Shown: positions 1-7,520 of the stretch, piece by piece | Layout of the letters: each line of letters begins with the position of its first letter | Numbering within the stretch: the first letter of the stretch is position 1 | NCBI GenBank assembly: GCA_964501445.1 | Contig: CAZCSJ010000005.1 | Location: forward strand, 1-43,591 | Origin: CAZCSJ01 sp964501445 | Lineage (GTDB): Bacteria; Patescibacteriota; Minisyncoccia; Sungbacterales; HO2-52-23 | Direction of reading: 5' to 3' | DNA: 43,591 bases | Notes under the pieces: generated by a model | Told to the model about the DNA's origin: nothing | The model's input: only the letters and a program-made list of their open reading frames with translations | The model's database searches: none | Translations under genes and position numbers: made by a program

Positions 1-217
1 CTCTTCTAAGTGGGGTTAAGTTGCAGGTTTAGTAGATCTTGCATCTGATGCAGGGGGGGTCTCGGGAAGGTCGAATAATTCTTCAGCTCGACTGGGAAGA
101 CAAGCAAAAAACCGAGGAATTACCGCAAAACAGCCGAGAAATCTGGAAATGGTTGCCAGTTTCTGATACACTGAAAGTAAGTTCTAATATCGTTCAAGAT
201 TTCCCGTTTATGATTAA

Positions 218-246
218 TTGTGTTCCTCTCATGTGCGGGATATAAT
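218..246 (+). promoter_or_regulatory. Promoter of pilT, nearly leaderless
   Basis: A -35 box TTGTGT (218-223) and a perfect -10 box TATAAT (241-246) are separated by exactly 17 bases. The predicted start point, near 253, is only about two bases before the pilT ATG at 255, and no Shine-Dalgarno sequence is present, so the message would be leaderless or nearly so. Bases 1-217 hold no gene that I can support. Confidence 0.7.
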
Positions 247-254
247 ACACGCAT

Positions 255-1280
255 ATGAAACTTGAAAAAATTTTTAAGGAGGCGGCGGAGCGCGGCGCGT
301 CCGACATCTACATCACCACCGGCACCAAACCGGTCTTTCGGATTTCCGGCGACATTGTGATGCTGGAGGATCAGCCGGTGCTCACGGCAGAGGCGGCCGA
401 AGCATACCTCTCCGACATCATGAACGAGGCGCAGGCAAAGGAGTTCAAAGCCAAACACGACATTGACTTCTCAATTGAGGTGCCGAAACTCGCGCGCTTC
501 CGCGTAAACGCCTTCATGCAGCGAAAGGGCATGGGTGCGGTGTTTCGCTTGATTCCTTCAAAAATTCCCACTATGGAAGAACTGGGACTGCCGGAGGTGT
601 TTAAAAAAATCGCGGATCTCCCCCATGGGCTGGTACTCGTGACAGGCCCTACGGGCAGCGGGAAATCAACCACCCTTGCCGCACTCATAAATAACATCAA
701 CACATCAGAGGGCTCCCACATCATCACCATTGAAGACCCTATTGAGTTTGTATATGACAACGTGAAATCAGTTATTGACCAGCGCGAGGTCGGCGCCCAC
801 ACAGAAACGTTTCAATCGGCATTGCGGGCCGCACTTCGCGAAGACCCGGATGTGATACTTGTCGGCGAGATGCGCGACCCCGAAACCATCGGGCTTGCAA
901 TTACCGCGGCAGAAACCGGCCACTTGGTCTTTGGGACTCTCCACACGAGCGGGGCTGCACAAACCGTTGACCGCATCATCAATGTGTTTCCTGGAGAGCG
1001 CCAAAATCAGGTCCGTTCCGAACTCTCCGAGGCGCTCCGCGCGGTCGTCTGGCAGAAACTCTTTCGCAAAAAAGAGGGGAAAGGGCGGGTTGCGGCATAC
1101 GAAATTCTTTTGGTGAATAACGCGGCGTCAAACCTCATTCGCGAAAATAAAATCCACCAGATTCTTACCGTCATAGAAACCGGCGCCAAAGAGGGGATGC
1201 AAACCATGCCCCAATCCGTGCGCTCCCTCTTGGAAAAAGGCCTGATTAAGGAAGAGGACGCGGCGGAGGATCTGAAATGA
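255..1280 (+). CDS. pilT: Type IV pilus retraction ATPase PilT
   Basis: This hexameric AAA+-like secretion ATPase of the PilT/GspE family powers pilus retraction at the cytoplasmic base of a type IV pilus. The 341-residue length is normal for PilT. The N-terminal PAS-like half is followed by a Walker A motif GPTGSGKST (residues 131-139), an Asp box around 160 (ITIEDPIE), Walker B DVILVGEMRD (199-208) and the His box TLHTS (228-232). It lies far from the pilus assembly operon at 20-27.7 kb. The stop codon overlaps the start of the next gene (ATGA), so the two are probably co-transcribed. No pilB extension ATPase is seen in the window. Confidence 0.95.
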   Translation: MKLEKIFKEAAERGASDIYITTGTKPVFRISGDIVMLEDQPVLTAEAAEAYLSDIMNEAQAKEFKAKHDIDFSIEVPKLARFRVNAFMQRKGMGAVFRLIPSKIPTMEELGLPEVFKKIADLPHGLVLVTGPTGSGKSTTLAALINNINTSEGSHIITIEDPIEFVYDNVKSVIDQREVGAHTETFQSALRAALREDPDVILVGEMRDPETIGLAITAAETGHLVFGTLHTSGAAQTVDRIINVFPGERQNQVRSELSEALRAVVWQKLFRKKEGKGRVAAYEILLVNNAASNLIRENKIHQILTVIETGAKEGMQTMPQSVRSLLEKGLIKEEDAAEDLK

Positions 1281-2617
1281 AAAAATCTTTCGCTTTTGGC
1301 ATACCCCTTGCTGTTTTTCTTGTGCTCGCGGCAGGGGTTTTTTATTGGCAATCCGGCCGCGGGCTTTTCGCGCCGTCAGGCGCGCCGCCGCAAAACGAGA
1401 GAGCGGAGCGGGCGCAGGAAAATACCACCGGTCTTCCTCTGCGGCTTCCGCCCGGATTTTCTATTGAAATTTTTGCAAAAAATCTCCCGGGCGCGCGGGT
1501 GATGGCGTTTGACCCACTGGGAGAGCTCTGGGTATCACGAACGGGTGAGAACGCTGTCACGCTTCTCACCCTTAACCGTGATGGAAGTATTATCAGCCAA
1601 GGTGATGTATTGAAAAATCTCAAACGGCCGCACGGCCTTGCCCTTGATATTGTTCTTGGCAAGGAACGGACAGATGCGGGCTGGACAGATGTGGGGGGAG
1701 ACAAATCTCAAAACCTCAAGGCAATTATGCTCTATATTGCCGAAGAGAATAAAATCTCGCGCGTTTCACTAGCTCCTGAAATTGGAAAGCCCGAAAAAAT
1801 CGCTGACCTCCCCGCAGGCGGCGGGCATTTCACGCGCACCATCGGCTTTGGGCCGGATGGCCGGCTCTATGTTTCCATCGGCTCCACTTGTAATGTGTGT
1901 AATGAATCCGATACGCGCCGCGCAAAGATATTTTCAATGAAAAAAGACGGGAGCGATTTTAAAGAATTCGCGCGCGGGCTTCGCAATGCCGTGTTTTTCA
2001 CATGGGAAGAGGGAAATGATTCGACAGGCGCTTCGGCCGTGAGCTCAGTGCCGAACGGCTCACCACCGAGGATGTGGGCAACTGAAATGGGGCGAGATAA
2101 TTTAGGCGACGACCTGCCGCCGGATGAAATAAATATGATAGAAGGCCCTTCGACAAGCTCAGGGCAAAATTCGGTTCCGAATTTTGGCTGGCCGACGTGC
2201 TACGGCAAAAACATCCACGACACGGAGTTTGATAAAAATACCTATATAAGAAATCCGTGCATGGAGCCGTTTGAGACGCCGAGCGCAATAGACATTCCGG
2301 CGCACTCGGCACCGTTGGGATTGACATTTATTCCCCGAGCAGAGTCGAGGGGCGCGTGGCCCGAAGAGTATTGGGGCGATTTATTGGTTGCTTACCACGG
2401 CTCGTGGAACAGGAGCGAACCCACGGGCTACAAAGTCGTGCGAATGAAACTTGACGACAATGGCCGTTATCTCGGCACGGAAGATTTTATTACGGGTTGG
2501 CTTACCCAAAGCGGTGAGGTTCTCGGCCGTCCAGTGGACCTCACGTTTGATGATGACGGAGCGCTCTATGTTTCGGACGACAAAGCAGGCGTGATTTACA
2601 AAGTGGAATACCGTTAG
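1277..2617 (+). CDS. PQQ-dependent sugar dehydrogenase family protein (GSDH/sorbosone dehydrogenase type)
   Basis: This is a predicted membrane-anchored or exported six-bladed beta-propeller oxidoreductase of the glucose/sorbosone dehydrogenase family. Residues 5-24 are a hydrophobic signal or anchor. Family-type motifs follow: RPHGLALD, GRLYVSIGSTCNVC, EMGRDNLGDDLPPDEIN and NFGWPTCYG. The pair of Cys in CNVC and the late TCYG Cys are conserved in many members. Around residues 290-297 the peptide PSTSSGQ is encoded by a palindromic repeat (2145-2165) that interrupts an otherwise conserved stretch. Its start overlaps the pilT stop by four bases. The substrate cannot be told from sequence, and no PQQ synthesis genes are seen. 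Confidence 0.85.
   Translation: MKKSFAFGIPLAVFLVLAAGVFYWQSGRGLFAPSGAPPQNERAERAQENTTGLPLRLPPGFSIEIFAKNLPGARVMAFDPLGELWVSRTGENAVTLLTLNRDGSIISQGDVLKNLKRPHGLALDIVLGKERTDAGWTDVGGDKSQNLKAIMLYIAEENKISRVSLAPEIGKPEKIADLPAGGGHFTRTIGFGPDGRLYVSIGSTCNVCNESDTRRAKIFSMKKDGSDFKEFARGLRNAVFFTWEEGNDSTGASAVSSVPNGSPPRMWATEMGRDNLGDDLPPDEINMIEGPSTSSGQNSVPNFGWPTCYGKNIHDTEFDKNTYIRNPCMEPFETPSAIDIPAHSAPLGLTFIPRAESRGAWPEEYWGDLLVAYHGSWNRSEPTGYKVVRMKLDDNGRYLGTEDFITGWLTQSGEVLGRPVDLTFDDDGALYVSDDKAGVIYKVEYR
2145..2165. repeat. In-frame palindromic repeat in the sugar dehydrogenase gene
   Basis: GCCCT and AGGGC arms enclose TCGACAAGCTC. Related units occur inside the pseudouridine synthase gene (5539-5559) and gatB (13061-13080). 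Here it encodes PSTSSGQ in a loop of the propeller. Confidence 0.7.
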
Positions 2618-3066
2618 TCCTTCTTTCCCTCTTTAATTCCCAGTAGTTTTTTTATGATCTCCAGTGTTCCCAAAACGCCGAGGAGTCCAAGAGAAACAAT
2701 GAATCCTCCGAAAATACCCGCACCCGCGCCGATTTTCCCCCAAAATGTCTTAGGTCCTGCTTCTTTTGGCATCTCCTCTTTTTTTGGAGGTTCTGCTTTC
2801 GGGGGTTCCACTCCTTTTCCCGCAACTGTTTCGCCGGCAGGCGCTGTTCTAGCCGGTTCACCCGACGATACCTTTTCTTCCCGTTCTTTTTCTGGTTGCG
2901 TTGATTTCGTTTCCGGCGCGTGAGAGGTACCTTGTTCTTGAGAGGATTTTTCTCTCTCTAGATCCAATGCTTCTTTTACGTGTTGCATTGCCTCTTCGTA
3001 GCTTTCTTCGCTTGTCGGTCCCTGCTCAGGGATATTATTTTCTTGCCCTTTAAGATGTTCACTCAT
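2614..3066 (-). CDS. Hypothetical protein, acidic linker plus one membrane helix
   Basis: I do not recognise this family. The 150-residue protein begins with a charged, low-complexity region (about residues 1-105, rich in Glu, Lys, Pro and Ser) and ends with a single glycine-rich hydrophobic segment (about 112-138) followed by a short basic tail. This suggests a C-terminally anchored protein with a long disordered cytoplasmic region. It converges on the sugar dehydrogenase gene with a 3-4 base overlap of the stop codons. Confidence 0.6.
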   Translation of the reverse strand: MSEHLKGQENNIPEQGPTSEESYEEAMQHVKEALDLEREKSSQEQGTSHAPETKSTQPEKEREEKVSSGEPARTAPAGETVAGKGVEPPKAEPPKKEEMPKEAGPKTFWGKIGAGAGIFGGFIVSLGLLGVLGTLEIIKKLLGIKEGKKD

Positions 3067-3116
3067 AAAAATAGTTTTTCACTTCATATTCTATCACGAG
3101 TGTCTTTACGAAACAA

Positions 3117-3187
3117 TGCGGCCAGGGAGAATCGAACTCCCACCTGCTCCTTGGCAAGGAGCCGTCCTACCACTAAACCATGGCCGC
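3117..3187 (-). tRNA. tRNA-Gly(GCC)
   Basis: The cloverleaf is complete: acceptor GCGGCCA/TGGCCGC, anticodon loop TTGCCAA (anticodon GCC), and T-arm with GGAGTTCGATTCTCC. CCA is not encoded. It is followed on the same strand by the 150-residue hypothetical gene. Confidence 0.95.
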
Positions 3188-3195
3188 ATATTGAA

Positions 3196-3267
3196 TGCCG
3201 CGGGTCAGAATCGAACTGACGACGCCAGCCTCTTCAGGGCTGCGCTCTGCCACTGAGCTACCGCGGC
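3196..3267 (-). tRNA. tRNA-Phe(GAA)
   Basis: Acceptor stem GCCGCGG/CCGCGGC, D-arm TAGCTCAGTGG, anticodon loop CTGAAGA (anticodon GAA) and a good T-arm are all present. It lies just upstream of tRNA-Gly in the same orientation, probably in one transcript. Confidence 0.95.
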
Positions 3268-3325
3268 AATAAAAAATACTATATCAGGTTTTTCGTTACT
3301 TCTCAAGAAAAGACACACAAAAGAA

Positions 3326-3347
3326 AAACGACCCTTGTGGGCCGTTT
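3326..3347 (-). terminator. Terminator after the pyrD-type gene
   Basis: On the minus strand, AAACGGCCC pairs with GGGTCGTTT around a four-base loop and is followed by a T-rich run. It lies 15-35 bases past the stop of the dihydroorotate dehydrogenase gene. Confidence 0.7.
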
Positions 3348-3362
3348 GATGTACTAACAAAT

Positions 3363-4283
3363 TTATGCAACCTCTGCCATATCCACCAACTCCGTGAGGA
3401 TATCGGTAAAGAGACCAAGGCCTCGGTTGAGGAGAGCGGTGCCCACCTGCACGGCTTGTGCGCCGACGCGCTGGTAATCCCTCACATCCTGGGCGGACGA
3501 TACTCCGCCGACTCCGACCAACTGAATCCTCGGAGGAAGCAGGTTGCGAAGCTGCTTTACCTGCCCCAAACCTACGGGTTTAAGCGCGGAGCCCGCCATT
3601 CCCGCAAGTCCATCGGCAGGAGTAATATAGGGCGCTCCACTACCATCTGCTGCAAAGGCGTTAGGAAATGTATTGGCGGAAACAACCACTTTTATCATTT
3701 CACAATCGCCGATAACCGCGGCTACCTCGATTAAGGAAAAGGGGTCTGAAAATGGAGAAAGTTTAACTCCGGCTTTCACATTTTTTCCTATCCGTTCCTG
3801 CACTACATGCAGGGTCACATACACCGCTTCTTGATTAAATGAGGTGATCTGTTTTTGCCTCGAGCCGTCCCATACATTGGGGCACCCAAAGTTCAATTCT
3901 ACAAAATCAGCGCCTCCTTCGAGAGCCAACTCTGCGAGTTCTGCGTACTCCGCAGGGTTGAATCCAGCAACGCTCACGAAAAGCGGTTTCCCCGCCGCGT
4001 GAGCGATCTCTACCATTTCCGGCAGATGCTTTTCGTAGTACCCTGCCCCGGGGTTTGGCAGGCCAAGGGAGTTGAGCGAGAAGCCGGGCTCGGTGTAGTA
4101 TACATTACCGCTGTTTCCCGCGCGCGGCTCAAGAGTGATGGAACCCACCATGATCGCCGCAACGGGCGAGCGCGCAAGCTTTCGCACATCAATCTCGCCC
4201 TCACCTGCATCGAGCAATTTGCACGTTCCGGCGGCATTCATGACTGGATGTTCAAGGTGGACACCCGCAATCGTTACTTCCAT
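3363..4283 (-). CDS. pyrD: Dihydroorotate dehydrogenase family protein, class 1A-like
   Basis: A flavin TIM-barrel enzyme expected to oxidise dihydroorotate to orotate in pyrimidine synthesis. Motifs include NAAGTCK (16-22), NSLGLPNPG (71-79), ELNFGCPN (129-136), KLSPF, VSANT and VGVGGVSS near the C-terminus for FMN phosphate binding. Cys134, within the class 1A-type ELNxxCPN loop, is the likely catalytic base. The length of 306 residues fits class 1. A clear AAAGGAGA Shine-Dalgarno precedes the ATG. No other pyrimidine gene is nearby, so the enzyme may act on imported or salvaged precursors. A related flavoprotein specificity cannot be excluded. Confidence 0.85.
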   Translation of the reverse strand: MEVTIAGVHLEHPVMNAAGTCKLLDAGEGEIDVRKLARSPVAAIMVGSITLEPRAGNSGNVYYTEPGFSLNSLGLPNPGAGYYEKHLPEMVEIAHAAGKPLFVSVAGFNPAEYAELAELALEGGADFVELNFGCPNVWDGSRQKQITSFNQEAVYVTLHVVQERIGKNVKAGVKLSPFSDPFSLIEVAAVIGDCEMIKVVVSANTFPNAFAADGSGAPYITPADGLAGMAGSALKPVGLGQVKQLRNLLPPRIQLVGVGGVSSAQDVRDYQRVGAQAVQVGTALLNRGLGLFTDILTELVDMAEVA

Positions 4284-4394
4284 CTGCTTCTCCTTTCATC
4301 GCTACACTACGATTCTTCCCCATGATCTCATGGAAAGACCTGAACACAGTATAATTTTTATAATAAAAAGAGCAACCGTACCTATGTGTGCCGC

Positions 4395-4432
4395 AAAATC
4401 ACAAAAGCGGCAGAGATGCCGCTTTTGTGATT
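4395..4432 (-). terminator. Strong terminator of the rplS/tRNA-Leu transcript
   Basis: A hairpin with about 16-bp arms (AATCACAAAAGCGGCA and its complement) lies directly after tRNA-Leu on the minus strand. Confidence 0.8.
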
Positions 4433-4439
4433 GTGTGTT

Positions 4440-4523
4440 TGCGCGGGAGAGGACTCGAACCTCCACGCCCTTACGGACACCAGCCCCTCAAGCTGGCCTG
4501 TCTACCGGTTCCAGCACCCGCGC
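4440..4523 (-). tRNA. tRNA-Leu(GAG)
   Basis: This is a class II tRNA with a long variable arm, acceptor GCGCGGG/CCCGCGC, and anticodon loop TTGAGGG (anticodon GAG). It is the last member of the sigma factor-rluD-rplS transcript, 12 bases after the rplS stop. Confidence 0.95.
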
Positions 4524-4535
4524 GTATAAAAATTG

Positions 4536-4970
4536 TTACTCGGAAGCAGCTGTTTCCGCTTCCGCCGCTGCCGCTTTCTTTGCCGCACGCTTGTATTCTT
4601 CCGACCCCTTGATCTCGCGGGTGACCGTCTTCATCTTGCGGCGGATCTCGCGTGCGGCTTTCTCGCGGATGTAGTAGAGCTTCGCGCGGCGGACTTTAGC
4701 ACTTTTCAACACATCGATTTTCTGGATGGTCGGGGAGTGGAGCGGAAAGATCTTCTCAACGCCAATGCCGTCCACCACTTTTCGCACGGTGAATGTGGAG
4801 GAAACGCCCCGGCCGTGTTTTCGCGCAATCACAATTCCCTCAAATCCTGCGATGCGGTCTTTACCGCCTTCCTTAATTTTTTGATGCACTTTCACGGTAT
4901 CGCCCGGGCGAATTTCGGAGAGGTCGCTCCGAAGCGATTGCATATCAAATTGTGTAGTAGGGGTGGTCAT
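4536..4970 (-). CDS. rplS: Ribosomal protein bL19
   Basis: A component of the 50S subunit at the interface with 30S. The 144-residue form starts at MTTPTTQF. A longer reading frame exists but overlaps the upstream gene, so the ATG at 4970 is preferred. The bL19 signature is present: IRPGDTVKV, RIAGFEGIVIARK, GIGVEKIFPLHSP and KSAKVRRAKLYYIR. A basic and alanine-rich C-terminal tail extends beyond the bL19 core. It follows the pseudouridine synthase gene by 16 bases and precedes tRNA-Leu by 12, so these form one translation-related transcript. Confidence 0.95.
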   Translation of the reverse strand: MTTPTTQFDMQSLRSDLSEIRPGDTVKVHQKIKEGGKDRIAGFEGIVIARKHGRGVSSTFTVRKVVDGIGVEKIFPLHSPTIQKIDVLKSAKVRRAKLYYIREKAAREIRRKMKTVTREIKGSEEYKRAAKKAAAAEAETAASE

Positions 4971-4986
4971 ATCAGGGAAAAGCGTA

Positions 4987-5709
4987 TCATAGAATTCGTT
5001 TGAGCGCAACGGAAAAATCTTCGGGCGGGTCGGCTTCAAATTGCATCCGTTTTCCCTCGGTAAGCGCGAAGGAAAGCGAGCGCGCGTGCAGGAGCTGTCG
5101 CGAAACGCCTTGAGGGCAGCACACATTTTTTCCGCCGTAGAGCAGGTCGCAGGCAACCGGGTGCCCGAGCGCTTTCATGTGGACGCGGAGCTGATGCATG
5201 CGGCCGGTTTTCGGTTTCAATTCCACAAGCGCATAGCGTTCGCTCGTGCGAAGCACCCGGTATTCGGTTGCGGCTTCCCGCGCGCCACGTATTTTTACTT
5301 TTGGCGTTTGCGCGCCCCGCTTCAGAGGATTTTTCACGAGCCGCCCGATGGGGAGCGTCACAATTCCTTTTCTCTCTTTTGGCGCGCCACACACGATCGC
5401 CCAGTATATTTTTTCCGCAAGGCGGTCTTGAAATATGGATTTAAGCCGGAGAAAACTTTCTTGATTTCGCGCAACCACCATCACTCCCGATGTGTCTTTA
5501 TCCAGCCGATGCACAAGGCCGGGGCGCAGGATCTCATGTCCTGAGCCGGTCGAAGGATCCCCGACATTCTTAATTTCCGGGAACCGCGCCAATAAAAAAT
5601 CAACGAGGGTAGCCCCTCGCACCTGTAGACCGCCGTGCACCGCAAGTCCCGGCGGTTTGTTTATCACAAGTATGTCGGTATCCTCGTAGAGAATCTGCGG
5701 CTCTCTCAT
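4987..5709 (-). CDS. RluA/RluD-family rRNA/tRNA pseudouridine synthase
   Basis: This enzyme isomerises uridine to pseudouridine in structured RNA. The 240-residue protein starts at MREPQILYED (5709); a longer frame lacks family similarity upstream. It carries YEDTDILVINKPPGLAVH (8-25), the catalytic motif HRLDKDTSG with Asp70, and GRMHQLRVH near the C-terminus. There is no S4 domain, unlike full RluD. Residues 51-60 (DPSTGSGHEI) come from a palindromic repeat inserted just before the catalytic LRPGLVHRLD block. Its ATG overlaps the stop of the upstream membrane protein gene. The exact target site is unknown. Confidence 0.9.
   Translation of the reverse strand: MREPQILYEDTDILVINKPPGLAVHGGLQVRGATLVDFLLARFPEIKNVGDPSTGSGHEILRPGLVHRLDKDTSGVMVVARNQESFLRLKSIFQDRLAEKIYWAIVCGAPKERKGIVTLPIGRLVKNPLKRGAQTPKVKIRGAREAATEYRVLRTSERYALVELKPKTGRMHQLRVHMKALGHPVACDLLYGGKNVCCPQGVSRQLLHARSLSFALTEGKRMQFEADPPEDFSVALKRIL
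5539..5559. repeat. In-frame palindromic repeat in the pseudouridine synthase gene
   Basis: The unit reads GATCCTTCGACCGGCTCAGGA on the coding strand and is related to the repeats at 2145 and 13061. It encodes PSTGSG next to the catalytic motif. Confidence 0.7.
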
Positions 5710-6086
5710 TGTTTCCGTATCTGGGAGAAATAATTTTCTTTCACAAGAATGTAGCGCAAAATCCCTTGTGTGAGGTGGCGGATGAGAAACGCAAGGCCGA
5801 TCGCAATGAGGAGCGCTGCAATTTTTGTCGTCCAAAAGGCATTGAGAAATGCATTGACGCCAAACGAAACTATCCCCGAGGGATTCACGAAGAGCACGCT
5901 CGTGGCATTTTGCACCACGCGCTCAAAGAAGATCATTTTTCCGAGTTTCCAGAGGAGGAGCGAGAGCGCTGCGATTTCAAGCGCGACCACCGGGAGGAGA
6001 CGTCGCATGAGCCAGACGCGGTAGATTTTCCGAAGCGTCTCTCCGCGAAACCGCGGTTTTGGAATTGGTGTGGTTTGAATATCCAT
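5706..6086 (-). CDS. Small two-helix membrane protein downstream of the sigma factor gene
   Basis: I do not recognise a family. The 126-residue protein has two hydrophobic segments (about residues 30-52 and 87-105) with a basic N-terminus (PKPRFRGETLRK) predicted to face the cytoplasm. It lies seven bases after the sigma factor gene and overlaps the next gene by four bases (ATGA). Small membrane proteins in this position are often anti-sigma factors, but no zinc-binding anti-sigma motif (HxxxCxxC) is present, so that role is only a possibility. Confidence 0.7.
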   Translation of the reverse strand: MDIQTTPIPKPRFRGETLRKIYRVWLMRRLLPVVALEIAALSLLLWKLGKMIFFERVVQNATSVLFVNPSGIVSFGVNAFLNAFWTTKIAALLIAIGLAFLIRHLTQGILRYILVKENYFSQIRKQ

Positions 6087-6093
6087 GGAGGTA

Positions 6094-6702
6094 TTATAGC
6101 AGATTATTGTCTTTTGTTATTTTTCTAAATAGGCGTTTGGCGCGAAAGAGCCGCATCTTTAACGCCGGTATTGAAATGCCCTCTTCCTCTGCGATGGTTT
6201 TGTACGACTTATCGTCAAAGTAGTAGCTCTTGAGCACCAACTGGAGATTTTCCGGAAGGTCTTGGAGTGCGGCAGAGACCGCGGCGCGGGCGTCTGCGGC
6301 AAGCGCGATCCGGGTTTCCGCGTCGTCGGGTTCGCTCGTGTCAAACACCGTGGGGTCTTCGCTGAGCATCGGAGCGCGCTTGAGTTTCCGATAGTGGGTG
6401 ATCGCGGTGTTGATCGCAACTTTATACGCCCACGACTTGAATTCAATGCCGGAGAGCTTGTGAAAGCGGTCCGCGTTTTTATACATCTTCACAAATGCTT
6501 CCTGGACAATGTCTTCTGCCTCTTCCCGGCTTTGCACCACCCGCCATGCGGCGCGGTAGAGCGGCTCTTGGTAGCGCTCCACAAGAATCTGGAAGAGCGC
6601 GGGCTCGTCAAGCGATGCGCGGAGCACCTCTTCATCCTTCAGGTCGCCATTTTCTGATGCAGGGTCATTCGTGATGTACTCATTGAGATACGATGTTGCC
6701 AT
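6094..6702 (-). CDS. ECF-type RNA polymerase sigma factor
   Basis: This 202-residue sigma-70 family protein has region 2 (about residues 35-107, with EEAEDIVQEAFVKMYK and FKSWAYKVAINTAI) and region 4 (about 140-195, with LPENLQLVLKSYYFDDKSY and a helix-turn-helix EEEGISIPALKMRLFRAK). Region 3 is absent, as in ECF sigma factors. It heads the operon that continues through a two-helix membrane protein, a pseudouridine synthase, rplS and tRNA-Leu, which links an alternative sigma factor to translation genes. The start at 6702 lies directly after the tRNA-Thr terminator. Confidence 0.9.
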   Translation of the reverse strand: MATSYLNEYITNDPASENGDLKDEEVLRASLDEPALFQILVERYQEPLYRAAWRVVQSREEAEDIVQEAFVKMYKNADRFHKLSGIEFKSWAYKVAINTAITHYRKLKRAPMLSEDPTVFDTSEPDDAETRIALAADARAAVSAALQDLPENLQLVLKSYYFDDKSYKTIAEEEGISIPALKMRLFRAKRLFRKITKDNNLL

Positions 6703-6713
6703 ACGCTATAAAA

Positions 6714-6757
6714 AGACCTCTGATTTCTAAAACAGGAATATAAGGAAAGAGGTCTCG
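6714..6757 (-). terminator. Terminator of tRNA-Thr
   Basis: AGACCTCT pairs with AGAGGTCT and is followed on the minus strand by TTTTTAT. It separates tRNA-Thr from the sigma factor gene. Confidence 0.6.
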
Positions 6758-6758
6758 T

Positions 6759-6830
6759 AGCCGATGGTCGGGATTGAACCGACGACCTACTGTTTACGAA
6801 ACAGTTGCTCTACCACTGAGCTACATCGGC
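6759..6830 (-). tRNA. tRNA-Thr(CGT)
   Basis: A complete cloverleaf with acceptor GCCGATG/CATCGGC and anticodon loop TTCGTAA (anticodon CGT). On its 5' side lies a stack of truncated tRNA 5' ends and an HNH gene. Confidence 0.95.
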
Positions 6831-6833
6831 ATT

Positions 6834-6881
6834 TCTAACGGGGCTGGCGAAACAACTACTCTACCATTGAGTTATTCTGGC
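6834..6881 (-). pseudogene. Truncated tRNA 5' half followed by CCCCGTTAGA motif
   Basis: Read on the minus strand from 6881, GCCAGAATAACTCAATGG then TAGAGTAGTTGTTTCG resembles the first 36 bases of tRNA-Thr. It stops in the anticodon arm and is followed by CCCCGTTAGA (6834-6843), then directly by intact tRNA-Thr. There is no 3' half. The HNH stop codon lies inside its 5' end. Confidence 0.75.
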
Positions 6882-7327
6882 GTAGCCGCAATCAGCACAC
6901 GACCCTCTTTGACTCTTTTGCTCAACACACGATTCTTTCTGCCATTTCCCCTATTTGATCCAGCGTATGTCGGAGTCAAAGAATCGCAATTTGGACAAAT
7001 CAGGCGAAGATTGCTTTCGATATTGTTTCGCCAGTTGCCGTCAATATGATCAGCGACCAGCGGAACCTGTCTTGTCTTAATATTGACCTCTGACCATCCG
7101 CATAACTGACACCTATTTCCAAATTTCTTTCGCAAATACCGCTTAATATACCGCGACACGATACCTAGACGTTGCAATCCACGTACCCCTCCATTTTTCC
7201 ATTCTTGAATATAAGACCTATATTGATACTCAGCCTGGCAGGCATTGGTGCAATATTTATACTCCGCGCGACGCGTTTCTTCACCACAACTAAGACATTT
7301 TTCCCTCGGCTTTTTATGCATTGGCAT
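6872..7327 (-). CDS. HNH endonuclease with N-terminal zinc finger, embedded between tRNA 5' fragments
   Basis: This 151-residue protein has an N-terminal treble-clef-like zinc site (C11, C14, C26, C30), a basic linker, then an HNH domain: C73-x2-C76, DHIDGNW with H94, N106 and C111-x2-C114. Such proteins cut DNA and are typical of homing or free-standing mobile endonucleases. The start could be 7327 or the second ATG at 7321. The final residues and stop codon are encoded by the first bases of a truncated tRNA (GCCAGAATAAC). Another tRNA 5' fragment lies upstream at 7371-7416, so the gene is enclosed by two tRNA 5' ends. It is more AT-rich than its neighbours, which supports recent arrival. 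Confidence 0.85.
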   Translation of the reverse strand: MPMHKKPREKCLSCGEETRRAEYKYCTNACQAEYQYRSYIQEWKNGGVRGLQRLGIVSRYIKRYLRKKFGNRCQLCGWSEVNIKTRQVPLVADHIDGNWRNNIESNLRLICPNCDSLTPTYAGSNRGNGRKNRVLSKRVKEGRVLIAATPE

Positions 7328-7370
7328 AGATCCAGTATAAAGGACTTACGACCATCGTCAAGCATAGAGG

Positions 7371-7416
7371 TGGTCGGAGATTAAAATCGTTGCTCTGCCA
7401 ACTGAGCTAATGTGGC
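7371..7416 (-). pseudogene. Truncated tRNA 5' half (Thr-like)
   Basis: On the minus strand, GCCACATTAGCTCAGTTGG then CAGAGCAACGATTTTAATC forms an acceptor 5' strand, a good D-arm and the start of an anticodon arm, but no anticodon stem closes and no T-arm follows. A CGACCA/TGGTCG hairpin is next. Confidence 0.7.
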
Positions 7417-7520
7417 TCTCCTACGCTCCGCTTTCAGCAGAGCTTCAGAAGAGCGAGACAACCTATATTTTGGTATTCTCGTCCATCCGAAGCCCGACTA
7501 TACATGAGGGCGAAGGAAGA
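7417..7520. mobile_element. tRNA-5'-end-associated hairpin element, copy 1 (104 bp)
   Basis: The element is bounded on the left by the 5' end of a tRNA half (AGCTAATGTGGC, 7405-7416) and on the right by a near copy (AGCTAAGGTGGC, 7521-7532; 11 of 12 identical). It is homologous to the 105-bp element at 15203-15307. On the minus strand both share GGGCTTCGGATGGAC or GAGCTTCGGATGGAC, a GCTTC/GAAGC stem, an inner stem and a 3' hairpin ending in GGAGCGTAG or AGAGCGTAG. No ORF is present. Confidence 0.75.

Noticed and set aside
39..245. 68-codon ORF at the start of the window
   Set aside because: No family resemblance, no ribosome site, and it runs into the pilT promoter.
7417..7520. Group I or II intron in a tRNA
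   Set aside because: The element is far too short, lacks the conserved core sequences I know, and lies at the 5' end rather than in the anticodon loop.
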